From NCBI GenBank assembly GCA_009746045.1, contig RPFO01000079.1, positions 5,433,968 to 5,470,756 on the forward strand: a stretch of 36,789 bases of DNA, read 5' to 3'. Below, one piece after another: positions 1-10,159 of this stretch. This DNA is from Mesostigma viride. Its lineage: Eukaryota > Streptophyta > Mesostigmatophyceae > Mesostigmatales > Mesostigmataceae. Position 1 is the stretch's first letter, and every line of letters starts with the position of its first letter. Both the position numbers and the translations under genes were made by a program. Under the pieces are notes generated by a model, which was given only the letters and a program-made list of their open reading frames with translations, was not told where the DNA came from and did not search any database.

Positions 1-2813
1 CCTCCCCCGAGATGCTGTGCCGCTTCTGCCCGCCGCCCTTCCGCCTGTTCCAGGAGGCTGTCGTGAACATGAAGTTTGACGAGGAGCCCAAGTACGCGGC
101 GCTCATCGCCCTCTTTGACCCGCTCTGCAACGCCAACTTCCTGCTGCGGCCTATCAACACGGACGGCGCGCAGAAGGTGGGCCAGAAGCGCGGCCGCATG
201 GCGCTGGAGGAGGCGGAGGAGGAGACGCAGCCGAAGAAGAAGACGCGCATCGGCATGCCGGCCACGCAGTGGCTCACCGTGTACAACGCGCGCCGGCCCA
301 TGAAGCAGAGGTTGGTGGCCCGGCAGCCGGACAGGGGAATAAATAAAATGTGGGGGGGGGAATGGGGGGCTCTTCATGGGGGCATGCTCTTGTGATCGAG
401 CAGATGAACCTGGCTGATGTGAAGTTGTGAACACGGACCGATAACGTCTAGTATGGCACATCCGTGGGTTGGTAGAGGAAGGGGTATGCTCTTGCGCACA
501 CAGGCAGCTGGTAGCACTGCATGTATGACTTGTGTCTGTGTGCTTCCTTGTCAGGGCCACCACCTTGGCGTGATCAAGGGCAATTGTCAGGGTTGTGTCA
601 GGTGTACCGCTGCCTATGCTGACAACTGCCGGCTGCTCTAGCCATGAGCTTAGTTCACTCGCAAAGCCACCTAGTCGAGTCTCTCTGAGCCTCTTTGACC
701 CTACCTCTGGTATTGGGGCTCATGTCCATGCTTATTGCCTCCTTTTCTCGCCGGGTGCGGGCCTAGGGTCTTTGGTTGACACTTATTTGCCACTTATGTT
801 GTCAAGTTGCTGGATTCAAAATGCCAGTAAAAGCAGAATACAGAATGCCAATAAGTATATGCCACTTGATCTTGCCGGATCGTTCACCGTGTCCGATTGC
901 AGCTGTGGCATGCCTCTGGCATGAAGGAGAAAGGGGGCTCTGCCCTTTCTTCCTGTTGTGCATACACAGGGATTAAAAGCACTTCGGTGCTCCGCGACTC
1001 CCCAACGGGAGCACGAGTTTAATTAATTAATTAATTAATGTGCCACTTTACAGTGTTTTTGCTAACGGGCCGCGCGAGGCCACATGTGGCCGCTGGCCGC
1101 CGGATTTCGGACGCCGAGGCCACATGTGGCTGCAGGCTTTTGGTGGCTGAGGCCACAGCGTCTTATACGTTGGTAGCCTTGTAGGTACAAGGGTGGCCGT
1201 GTGTGTCACTACTTACGGGTCAGTGGTCGGTGGGCCAAATGCTAATGGCACCGTACTGGGCTGAATGTTTGTACTGGCAGAAATGTGCTTCTCTAGAGTA
1301 CGGTAAAATGGCCAGTGCCTCAGTAGTGGTCTGGTGGGCGGGCTTGTGATGAAAAGCGGCCGCGGGATTTTGGTGGCTGAGGCCACGGCGGCCGCAGCCT
1401 CAAAACCCTTGGCAGAAACACTGGCCACTTATGCGCCACTTACATGTTTCTCTTGTGCCACTTATCGGCCACATCTACGCGCCACTTCTGTGCCCCTTAT
1501 GTGCCATATGTCCCTTGTTATGTGCCACGCTTCCCTTGTCATGCACCACGTGCCCCGTGTTCATGCACAGGTACCACTACAACGTGGCCGACTTCCGCGT
1601 GGAGCAGCACGTGGAGAAGGGCAACGAGGACGGCCTCTTCATCTCCTGCGTCGCATCCTGCCAGAACCTGTGGGGTCTCATCATGGACGCGGGCACAGGA
1701 TACATCAGCCAGATTTACGAGCTCTCCTCCGTCTTCCTGCCCAAGGTAAACACCCTCCTCTTTTTTCGTTCGCGACAGTAAATAGTAACTACCCTACATG
1801 TTCGTGCCAATGGCAAAGAAGTGCCGTGGCTGACATCTGCATGGTCTTGCCTGTTTGTGCGTGGGCTTCCTTTGCTGCGCTTTTCCCCTGTCTTCTCCCC
1901 CGGTTCCCCCGCCCCCCTCGCTTCCCCCCCTGTGTCTGCCCCACTCTCCCACCCCTGCTTCGTATCTCCCTGCCCCCCTTTCCCCTTCCCCCCACCCACT
2001 CTTTCAGGACTGGATCATGGAGCAGTGGGAGGAAGGCTACTACATCAGCGCGCTCGCCGGTGCCGCCAACGGCAGCTCGCTCGTCGTCATGTCCAAAGGT
2101 AGTTGATTGGAGCAACCACTGTTGTGTCTGGACGTAGGCAGCTCGTGTTGGCATGTCCAAAGGCAAGTTCGCGGGAGCTCCGGTGACGAGTCAAGCGTAG
2201 CCAGTCGGAGGAGAGCCATGAATGTCCGGGCGTTGCTGGCGGTGACGATAAATAGAGAGATTCGTTTGCTGGGCTGCTGCGGCCGGGAAATCATGTTGCA
2301 TTACCTGGCCAGGGCGCTAACGAATCCCTGGTTGCTATGGCCCTCGCCCACTTACCTTGTCTGTCGGGCATTATGTGGGACAAGTGCTCTACGGATGTCA
2401 GTACCCATCTCAGCACCCACGTAAGCACCCTGGTACCCAGTTATTGCATCCCCGCGCTGGGCAGTCATTGCCCCCACGATGTGAGATGGCGACGATGGAA
2501 AAATCAAACTACGCTGCATACTCACATTGACAAGCGATGGCACGCACAGGCACACGGACACCCTATCAATTCCTTTCAAATCACCTCCTCACCATCCACA
2601 CACACAGGCACACACACACACACACACAGGCACACACACACGCACACACACACACAGAGGCACACACACAGACACACACACACAGAGGCACACACACACA
2701 CAGAGGCACACACACACACACACCACAAGCCCCCCAACACCTTTATAATAGCATGCCCACTCCCGTCCCACGCATGCGCCTCACTAATCAACCAACGATG
2801 CAACCGTGCAACC

Positions 2814-2847
<34 letters not shown>

Positions 2848-3954
2848 CGCAGGCACGAGCTACACACAGCAGTCGTACAAGGTGAGCGACTCGTTCCCCT
2901 TCAAATGGATCAACAAGAAGTGGACCGAGGGGTTCTACGTGACCTCGATGGCCACCTCGGGCTCGCGCTGGGGCGTCGTCATGTCGCGCAACGCGGGATA
3001 CGTCGACCAGGTGCGTGCAAGCAAGCAAGCATCCCATGATATCATAGCAGAGAGTAGGTATTAGTAAGAGTAGATTAGAGGTATTTAGAGTAAGAGCAGT
3101 ATAGGTATAGTATCGTGGCAGAAAATAGGTTGCAGAAAATAGGTGCTACCATTTGGTGATCTTGCTAGTGTTCCACAGTTAAGCGAGGTGCGTGATGAAC
3201 GTACCATGGGCATGCCCGGTGCCATGGCCGACTGTCATGCTTTTGTCGTGGTCGATCGCCATGCCAGGTGCCGTGATGGGTGGTCACTATCCATCATGCC
3301 ATCACCACCCCATGTGTTGGGCAGAGGTGATGCTGGCGGGCAACTGTACCACGATGCCCACCTGCATCAGGCAGGCTTGTGTGCGCTGACTGATGTGTCT
3401 ATTTTAGCTGGTTACCTTGTGGGACCCTCCTGATGGTGCGATGATAGTCGTGCATGTGCTTGTGCGTTCCACTCTGTGTGTGTGCCGCTGTGTGTGTGTG
3501 TGCGCATGTGTGGGCCACACTAACTGCTTCCGTGTGTGTCTGTGTGCACACATCCGTGCGCGTGCCCCCTGCAGGTGGTGGAGCTCGATTTCCTGTACCC
3601 AAGCGAGGGCATCCACCGGCGGTGGGACGCTGGGTACCGCATCACCGCGGTCGCCGCCACCTGGGACCAGGTAAGGAGCCGGCACCTTCCCCCCACACAC
3701 GAGGGTTGGCAGCCGTTCACGAAGGAAACGTGGTGTGCCAGGTTTCAATTTCCCGTTCCTCGAACGGTGCCAAACCTAATGCACATTTTCAATGTTGTGA
3801 TAGACATTTACATTGTCGGAGTGTATTCACAAATCCTGCTCTTCATCACGGCACAGCCTCCTGTGGTTTATATGCGCAGCCCCGCAGGTCCCCAGGCGTT
3901 TGTGGTCTTGGCTTGCACGCCCCGGATGAGTCGGTGTTGCGGCCTCAAAGCACC

Positions 3955-3993
<39 letters not shown>

Positions 3994-4018
3994 CCAACCA
4001 ACCAACCAACCAACCAAC

Positions 4019-4073
<55 letters not shown>

Positions 4074-5439
4074 CCAGGCAGGCAGGCAGGCAAGCAAACA
4101 AGCAAACAAACAAACAAGCAAGCAAGCAAGCAAGCAAACAAACAAACAAACAAACAAACAAACCGCTATCACGTGGCCTTGGAGTCACTGGTCTGAGACA
4201 TCCAGCATGGCAGTAATGGGATGGGCAAGAAAGTAGAGAGAATGCTGGCCAGCGTCGCTGTCCTCCCATCCCACAGCATGTCTTGCTCCAACCCTGGCGT
4301 CTGGCCCCATGCATTGCGACTTGATGACAGGCTGTGCCTGTATGTGTTATGACTATCATGTTGTACTATGAACTATGTGTCCACACATGCGGTTATCTAA
4401 CTTTCGTCCTGTTGTCAGCCCTTATCTAAGTGCTGTCCCCTCTGCGTGCTCGTGTGTGCGTCGCCAGGCCGCGTTTGTGCTCAGCGTGCCGCGCCGTAGG
4501 CCCCCCGATGAGACGCAGGAGACGCTGCGCACGTCGGCCTTCCCAAGCTCCCACGTGAAGGTGAGGCAGCCGGAATAAAGCTGGTATAGTGCTCCCTGAC
4601 ACGTCCCAGCGCATAGCACGCAAGTGCCTACGGCACATGGGCGTGATGTCCTGCGGAAACCAGGGGCGCACGCATGAAGTTGTATTAACTGAGACAGCCG
4701 GGTTTTTTATGTATCCTAATAATCATGCTTGACATCGTACGATACTCGATCTTGACAGCACCTCGACACTATGCTGGTGTATGGTTGCTCGGCATCTGGG
4801 ACATCGGTGACTGCCACAAAGTTGCCAACATGGTTCTGATGCATGCATGCCGCAAGTAATGATTGTGCAGTGGGGCAGCAGTGGGAGGGTGTATTTCACT
4901 GGTCAGGTGGTCAGGTGAGAGACGAGGTCATGCCAGCATGAGTTTGCCGGGTAGCCGGGTAGCCGCATGGATCTTTGCCGTCAGGATGTGCAAAACCTCT
5001 TTTCTACAATGCCCTCAAGCGGAATGGCTCACTTTCTGTACGTACTGGGTGTGAAAGTTCCGTTTTTTTGTCGTTCGTGTCTTTGACCACTGGTTAGTTC
5101 ATGACTTGGATGTTTGTCGCTGGGCTAGGTTTGCCGTACTGCTGTCATCACATCGCATGCTGTCATCACTGTGCCTGCCGGCAAAGGGACACACACAAGC
5201 ATGTGTTGGGAGGATCCCCCATGGTCCGGATCCTCCCTATTCCATGCCTGCACTGGCTGTCTCGCTGATATGTTGGGACGCAAGAATGCGGTTCCTGTGG
5301 ATGTGCGGCTCCATTCGGCTGACATCCTGTGGATGGTGCTCGCTACTTGCGGTTTGCGCGTTGCTGCTGGCACCTGCAGGAGAAGTGGGCCAAGAACCTG
5401 TACATCGCCGCGGTGGCCTACGGGCGCACCGTGTCATAG
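1..5439 (+). CDS. MLK: MUT9-like (CK1-related) protein kinase, C-terminal part, 7 exons
   Basis: Partial gene, 5' end outside the window. Exons: <1-310, 1571-1745, 2008-2098, 2853-3010, 3575-3670, 4468-4560, 5380-5439 (stop TAG). All six introns are GT-AG, and the exons join without a frame break into 326 codons. Exon 1 holds the end of the kinase C-lobe ([13 protein letters not shown]) and a basic, NLS-like stretch (QPKKKTR). Exons 2-7 hold the conserved MLK C-terminal domain ([85 protein letters not shown]). It is built of repeats of a W...GY.I(S/T)..A pattern, roughly one per exon. Known of the family: Chlamydomonas Mut9p phosphorylates histone H3 Thr3 and H2A and is needed for silencing of transgenes and transposons; the Arabidopsis MLK/PPK kinases are nuclear and act in light signalling. 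Catalytic residues are not in view. The ATG at 12 is internal. Confidence 0.93.
311..1570 (+). other. Intron 1 of the kinase gene, with a degenerate repeat field
   Basis: 1260-bp intron with AG/GTTGGT donor and CACAG/G acceptor. It holds a LINE 3' stub (868-1040). It also holds two copies of a GAGGCCACATGTGGC block (about 1077 and 1118), related GGTGGCTGAGGCCAC motifs at 1143 and 1371, and many loose copies of a TGCCACTTATG-like motif (near 789, 860, 1041 and 1420-1550). The ORFs that cross it are frame shadows. Confidence 0.7.
868..1040 (+). mobile_element. LINE 3'-end stub in intron 1
   Basis: The last about 50 bases (stem-loop GTGCTCC...GGGAGCAC followed by a (TTAA)n tail) match the 3' end of the LINE fragment at 7942-8612. 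A possible 8-bp target duplication, TGCCACTT, lies at 860-867 and 1041-1048. That motif is common in this intron, so the 5' boundary at 868 is tentative. The 3' end is secure. Confidence 0.7.
2596..2725. repeat. (CA)n microsatellite with GGCACACA interruptions, intron 3
   Basis: About 130 bp of CA dinucleotides broken by regular AGGCACACAC units. It lies wholly inside intron 3 (2099-2852), so the predicted His-Thr-rich peptides are not real proteins. Confidence 0.95.
2815..2846 (+). repeat. 32-base poly-C run abutting a 3' splice site
   Basis: Thirty-two consecutive C residues followed directly by GCGCAG and exon 4 of the kinase gene. The run sits where the polypyrimidine tract must be, so it probably serves as one. 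No other pyrimidine tract is closer to the acceptor. Confidence 0.9.
3956..4162. repeat. Compound tetranucleotide microsatellite, intron 5
   Basis: Successive blocks of (CA)n, (AACC)n, (AGGC)n, then mixed (AAGC)n and (AAAC)n, inside intron 5 (3671-4467). Neighbouring blocks differ by about one base per unit. Confidence 0.95.
5204..5278 (+). mobile_element. 59-bp Penelope-like 3' stub in intron 6, with 8-bp TSD
   Basis: TGTTGGGA occurs at 5204-5211 and 5271-5278 and brackets 5212-5270. The insert aligns with the last about 55 bases of the Penelope-like elements at 6178 and 18410 (shared core CCATGGTCCGGAT, then TGCxCTGG, then GTCTC, then TGATA at the end). It is clearly diverged, so it is an older insertion. 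Sense strand is +, the same as the kinase gene. The GGGAGGATCC / GGATCCTCCC inverted repeat seen here is partly a product of the junction. Confidence 0.75.
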
Positions 5440-6163
5440 CCAGAAGGGGGGAAGTCCTGGCAGAGCAAACTGTGTACGGGAGGGTTTGGGCAGTTGGGTG
5501 CACAGCTGGTAACTACCGTTTTTTGAAGCCCGGTGTCGTAACCGACACTGGCTGCTTAGCATAGAGCAGACACCTCGTCTTCTGTTGTTGTTGTTTTTTA
5601 TATCTCAAGGCATGGAGGGTTCCAGATGCGACCTTCTTGTGTGATTGGCCATGTGAAGCCCTGCGTTCCCAGGAAAGGCGCACATTCCTTGTACGTAGTC
5701 TCTTCAGGCCATTCCATGCCATGATTCGAGCACTTTTGCAGCTGGCACAGCTGCATGCTTGTTTCAGTCTCATTTGCAAAATGACTGGAGTCGCATGCAA
5801 TGCTGTCTGCCAGTGTTTGCTTCAGTTTTTCTGTATTTGTTGTTACCTGACAACGCTCACTGTGCCAGGTCATAAAATATCCTTTTTTATATGAGGGATT
5901 TGCGGAGATTTCCAAATATGTTTCACCATGGAAGAAATTTCCCCTTGATGCAATTGTGCTTGGGTTCTTGACTATAACATGCAGTTGTCGATGTCGTGAA
6001 TGGTCGAAGCACTGCGATGCAATCAGTCACTTGTTTTGTTAGCCGACTACTCTTGGACGCATGGCACGCCAACATTTCCTGTGAAAGGGATACAGTTTGC
6101 GAGAGGAAATGCGCAGAAACCGCGTGGCTGTTTGGTATGCATGCAGCCTGTGTGGTCTGGCTG
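5440..6163. other. 3' flank of the kinase gene, intergenic
   Basis: Contains the kinase 3' UTR and spacer. I saw no clear polyadenylation signal (no TGTAA just after the stop) and no coding sequence with a recognisable family. The short ORFs here look random. Confidence 0.5.
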
Positions 6164-7862
6164 GCGTACATTATTATCAAAGAGACAACCAGCGCAGGCC
6201 AGAAATCGGGAGAATCCGGACCATGGTAGCTCGAGCCTGCCGTTATCTTTTCCGCGTTTTCGAGTCGTTCAGGATGATGAAGATGAATGGTGATGGAAAT
6301 GTGTATCCTTGTGCATTGAAATTATGGCTGGCTTACGTGTGGAGCGACTAGATGACCTAGACGGTGGGGCCGGAAACAGCATGCTTGATCAGGGCGTGTG
6401 TTTCTAGCCTAACTGGCCGGGAGTGTCTAGTGGTGAGCACCATTGCTGCGATCGCTCTCCCACCATTTACGAGGAAATACCCGCAAATGGAAAACCACTG
6501 AAAAGGTCTAGCTAGTCAGTCATCACGTTAGCCATGCCATGATTCCAAACGTCCAAGAACTGCACACGGTGCAAAGGCAAAAAGCCGGAGGACAGCACTT
6601 TCAAATGTGCGGCGGGAACCAAAAGCCCGCGGATGCCAGAAAACATCGTGTTGCGGCAGCGACGCGACGATGTGGACAACGAATCCAGTGCCAAGCTCGG
6701 AACGGCCGCAAAGGAGATCTGGCATCACAGGGTTCAGATGTGCGGAGATACTATGCGATCCAGCCGGTCCACGACCTGTTTGTAGAGCTTGTGCCAAGGG
6801 GCAGCACCGAACAGATGTGGGTGACGTTGCAAAAAACATCGGACTTGACGGAGCATAATGGCTCGGTCATAGTCTTTGACCAATAAACGCTGCAAGAGTT
6901 CAACAAGAGTCGTGATGAAATCAACACGATAAGAACAAAGACGGGAAAAACGATGTAACTGAGAAAGAACAACACCATATTTTGCTGTGTGGGAAAGGAG
7001 ACTGTGAATATCGGGGTAACGAATAAAAGGAATTTGTTGGTATTTAGGATCCTTGCGCTTATCATAGATAGCCGTACGCCAGCCCTTCTTGTTATGGGTA
7101 ATGTTAAGATCGAGGTAATTGCAATGAGTATCCTCCGACGTGAGCTTTAATGTGAGGGACGCTTGCGGGTAGATGCCAGGCAGACCAGCGGTGATATACA
7201 AATGGGTTGCGAAATCAGGGTTGTCGAAAGCGATGACATCATCAATGTATCGACATGTATGGATAAAACGCCTGATGAGAACATCATCGTTTGAGGCAAT
7301 GAGATTCTCCATGAATGCAAGCTCATAAGTGTATAGATAGAGGTTTGCAAGGAGCCCGGCACAGTTAGTGCCCATAGGGATGCCGATAGCTTGTTGGTAT
7401 ACATTGCCCGCAAAACAGATGAAGGTGTTATCAACAAGATAAGAGATCCAATGGACAAGGTCAGCCTTCGTGATAATATAATTATAACCATCCCGCACGA
7501 TAGCACCTGCCGCGATCCCTGAGAGCCACGTTGCCGTGGGCTTGGTCTGAGAAACACGCACGTGCAGGTGGTTGCGCCCGTGAGGCCTACGTGCATACAG
7601 ACGAGTAAGGAGGCTATCTAAACGAGCTTTCAAATCGTGCAAATCTAGTGTGGTATATAGAGTGGTGAAATCATAGGTGGCTATGGGCATAGGTATACGT
7701 TTCTCTGCTGCTGTCTTAGAACGGCTAAGGGCGGCAAGGCGTAGGCGTACTTGGGCTGAGTCTATGACGATCCAACTACCAGCGCATTCATACCCGGCAT
7801 TCGACAGCACCTCCACCCATAATGCATTGGCTTCGGGGAGAAGAGCATGCGTACATTATTAT
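6164..7862 (-). mobile_element. Penelope-like retroelement copy 1 (PLE-1) with 14-bp TSD
   Basis: GCGTACATTATTAT is present at 6164-6177 and 7849-7862 and brackets an element of 1671 bp (6178-7848). The element reads on the - strand. Its 3' end (at 6178) is ...GGTTGTCTCTTTG. Its 5' end (at 7848) is truncated in the reverse transcriptase region. About 555 bp of noncoding 3' sequence follow the RT stop. The 3' region recurs at 14861-15196 and 18070-18410, and shorter stubs occur elsewhere. Confidence 0.9.
6734..7841 (-). pseudogene. Penelope-like reverse transcriptase, 5'-truncated
   Basis: Open for about 368 codons with no ATG near its left edge, because the element is 5'-truncated. Numbered from the GTG at 7816, RT motif A is TYDFTTLYTT (Asp 49), motif B is QQAIGIPMGTNCAGLLANL (143-161), and motif C is CRYIDDV (Asp 192 and 193). 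Thumb-like motifs follow (DLNITHNKKG, YDKRKDP, VLSQLHRFSRLC). The IPMGTNC and YIDD signature is that of Penelope-like RTs. The ORF ends soon after the thumb, with no C-terminal GIY-YIG endonuclease. Permuted green-algal PLEs (Naiad/Chlamys type) carry GIY-YIG at the N-terminus, which would be lost here. That placement is inference. The catalytic residues are intact, but the protein is incomplete. Confidence 0.88.
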
Positions 7863-7941
7863 GTCACTTTGTAAGCATGCGTGCAACAATCCAAAACACA
7901 CCTCTGATATCAAGGAGACAACACTCTGATATCAAGGAGAC

Positions 7942-8424
7942 GTTGTTCTCACGTATGGCGCCGAGACGTGGACCCTCACCGCCGACCTGGCCCGCAAGCT
8001 GGACGGCGCGGTCACCAGCATGCGTTCCATTTTCAGAGTAGGATATGCTGCTCATGTCCGCCATGAGGACCTGTACCAGGGCATGCCCTATATCACCAGC
8101 ACCATTAAGCAACGCCGCCTGCAGCTTGTAGGGCACCTAGCTCGCACCAACCAGGTAGACACCTCACGTGGCCCCCCCGCAGGACTGCGACCAGCCCAGC
8201 CTGGCCGGCACCTCCTGACGTGGGCTGGGCCTAGTGATGTTAGACGCCGCAAGGCCCGCACCTTCAAGGAACAGCTAGTAGAGGACATGGGGGGCCTCGG
8301 CCTCTCCGTGATTTGGAAGAAGATGATGGACAAGGCCAAGTGGGCCCAGGTCATAGAGGACAATGAGCCCCCCCCAGTGGGGAAGCGCCCGCGTGTGCAA
8401 TCCCGCGGGAGGCACGCCAGATAG
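7942..8424 (+). pseudogene. LINE ORF2 C-terminal fragment
   Basis: 161 codons, in frame from the element edge to a TAG. It starts VVLTYGAETWTLTADL, the region downstream of the RT domain in many LINE ORF2 proteins. It continues with IKQRRLQLVGHLARTN and a KARTFKEQLVEDM...LGLSVIWKKM segment, the usual C-terminal layout of such proteins (an RRL..LGH box, then a W-rich tail). RT and endonuclease domains are absent through 5' truncation. Confidence 0.82.
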
Positions 8425-8612
8425 CTCCCCCTCGGGCAGCGTGTGGCTGCCTAGATAGATGTGGTAGTTAGAATGCTGTTAGATAGATGTAGTATGTAGC
8501 CAATGTAGATAGATTAGACCGGTAGGAATGTTTGCACCCAACCATCCATCCATCGGGGTTAATGCTCCGTGACTCCCCAACGGGAGCACGAGTCTACTTA
8601 ATTAATTAATTA
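7942..8612 (+). mobile_element. 5'-truncated LINE (LINE-1) with TSD and (TTAA)n tail
   Basis: ATCAAGGAGAC flanks the element at 7931-7941 and 8613-8623. It holds the C-terminal end of a LINE ORF2, a 3' UTR rich in GATAGATGT units, a TGCTCC/GGGAGCA stem-loop, and a TTAATTAAT tail. Target duplication, 5' truncation and tail are the marks of target-primed reverse transcription. The clade is not assigned. Confidence 0.88.
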
Positions 8613-8710
8613 ATCAAGGAGACAACCAGCGCAGGCCAGAAATCGGGAGAATCCGGACCACTCTGATAGTACATTAATTAAAAAGTATAATTACTTACAT
8701 CAGAGTGAAG

Positions 8711-8891
8711 GCACCCAAGCAAACCGATGAACAAAGCCAACGCTAACAAGAGATACCTCGACAAAAAACTGCAGCCGATATGGGCCCTGCGGGCAGGCTT
8801 AGGACTGGCCAAGGGGTAGCGGGATGTTGTTTAGATAGATGTTGTACATAGTTAGTGATGTTGTTAGATAGATGTTGTAGGTAGATGTAGA
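8711..8891 (+). mobile_element. LINE-2 3' UTR fragment, left part (right part at 18411-18445)
   Basis: TTTAGATAGATGTTGTA-type units match the LINE-1 3' UTR. The sequence breaks at 8891 and resumes at 18411 with AGATTAGACCGGTAGG, which in LINE-1 directly follows this part. PLE-2 is therefore inserted in a second LINE. The 5' boundary is unclear. Just upstream (8659-8708) lies CACTCTGAT...ATCAGAGTG, a 9-bp inverted repeat. Confidence 0.6.
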
Positions 8892-9539
8892 TCTCCCCGA
8901 AGCCAATGCATTATGGGTGGAGGTGCTGTCGAATGCCGGGTATGAATGCGCTGGTAGTTGGATCGTCATAGACTCAGCCCAAGTACGCCTACGCCTTGCC
9001 GCCCTTAGCCGTTCTAAGACAGCAGCAGAGAAACGTATACCTATGCCCATAGCCACCTATGATTTCACCACTCTATATACCACACTAGATTTGCACGATT
9101 TGAAAGCTCGTTTAGATAGCCTCCTTACTCGTCTGTATGCACGTAGGCCTCACGGGCGCAACCACCTGCACGTGCGTGTTTCTCAGACCAAGCCCACGGC
9201 AACGTGGCTCTCAGGGATCGCGGCAGGTGCTATCGTGCGGGATGGTTATAATTATATTATCACGAAGGCTGACCTTGTCCATTGGATCTCTTATCTTGTT
9301 GATAACACCTTCATCTGTTTTGCGGGCAATGTATACCAACAAGCTATCGGCATCCCTATGGGCACTAACTGTGCCGGGCTCCTTGCAAACCTCTATCTAT
9401 ACACTTATGAGCTTGCATTCATGGAGAATCTCATTGCCTCAAACGATGATGTTCTCATCAGGCGTTTTATCCATACATGTCGATACATTGATGATGTCAT
9501 CGCTTTCGACAACCCTGATTTCGCAACCCATTTGTATAT
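8881..9539 (+). pseudogene. PLE-2 reverse transcriptase, N-terminal half
   Basis: Encodes the same residues as PLE-1 RT from the truncated edge through motifs A, B and C (YDF, GIPMGTNCAG, RYIDDV) to ATHLYI. It then runs into the TIR of the inserted 7.85-kb element. The first bases (8881-8892) come from the flanking LINE. Confidence 0.88.
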
Positions 9540-9657
9540 CCCCAGGCACACCTGGATTTGTACTACAGCACAAGTACAAATTGATTTTTTTCAACTTTGT
9601 TATTTTGTACCTCTCTTAGGTCCAAAGGTAGGAGGTAAGTGTCTCATCATGTTTTGA

Positions 9658-10008
9658 CACCGTTGCACCGTTGCACCGTTGCACCGTTGCACCGTTGCAC
9701 CATAAAACTACCATTTTATGATTTTGTATGGTGTCATGAGGTAACATAACGTCCAATACTAATGTTATAATGTCCACAAGCACTGCCTAAAGTGGGGTGC
9801 CACTGTGCCACCGTTGCACCGTTGCACCGTTGCACCGTTGCACCATAAAACTACCATTTTATGATTTTGTATGGTGTCACGAGGTAACATAACGTCCAAT
9901 ACTAATGTTATATTGCCCACAAGCACTGCCCAACGTGGGATGCCACTGTGCCACCGTGCCACCGTGCCACCGTGCCACCGTGCCACCGTGCCACCGTGCC
10001 ATGTCTTG
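9658..10008. repeat. GCACCGTTG / GCCACCGT minisatellite blocks
   Basis: Three blocks of 9-bp units (9660-9700, 9808-9844, 9945-10003), the last with the variant unit CCACCGTGC. The first two are each followed by a near-identical about 100-bp spacer (ATAAAACTACCATTTTATG and onward), so the region is a higher-order duplication of about 145 bp. Confidence 0.9.
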
Positions 10009-10159
10009 ACACACACATTCGAAAACCCATTTTCTTCCCCTGGAAATTATTTGGAGAAGGAATAATGGTCAGTTTGACCTCAAATTCGGCACCAAGGTTC
10101 CTTATCAGATATCTTATGATGCCATGTGGTCAAAAAAAATTTTGGGAGTCGGCAGCATG

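Larger units (their letters stand above)
7902..8668 (-). mobile_element. Ultra-short Penelope 3' stub(s), split by a LINE
   Basis: CACTCTGATA at 7922-7931 and 8659-8668 is a 10-bp target duplication around a stub of only 45 bp. The stub is TCAAGGAGAC (7932-7941) plus AACCAGCGC...CCGGAC (8624-8658), which matches the 3' terminus of PLE-1 on the opposite strand. The LINE at 7942-8612 landed inside it. Just to the left, CTCTGATA at 7902-7909 followed by TCAAGGAGACAA suggests a second, still shorter stub, or a 22-bp tandem duplication. Confidence 0.8.

Noticed and set aside
3827-4236. ORFs with CVCV, ACLP or AGRQ repeats
   Set aside because: They are microsatellite inside intron 5 of the kinase gene.
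6546-6780. Frame opposite the PLE with NCTRCKGKKPEDSTF, zinc-ribbon-like
   Set aside because: No start codon, preceded by a stop, and antisense to the element 3' region in each copy, so most likely chance.
9658-10008. CRISPR-like array of short repeats
   Set aside because: Units are directly adjacent with no unique spacers of constant length. It is a minisatellite in a eukaryotic element.
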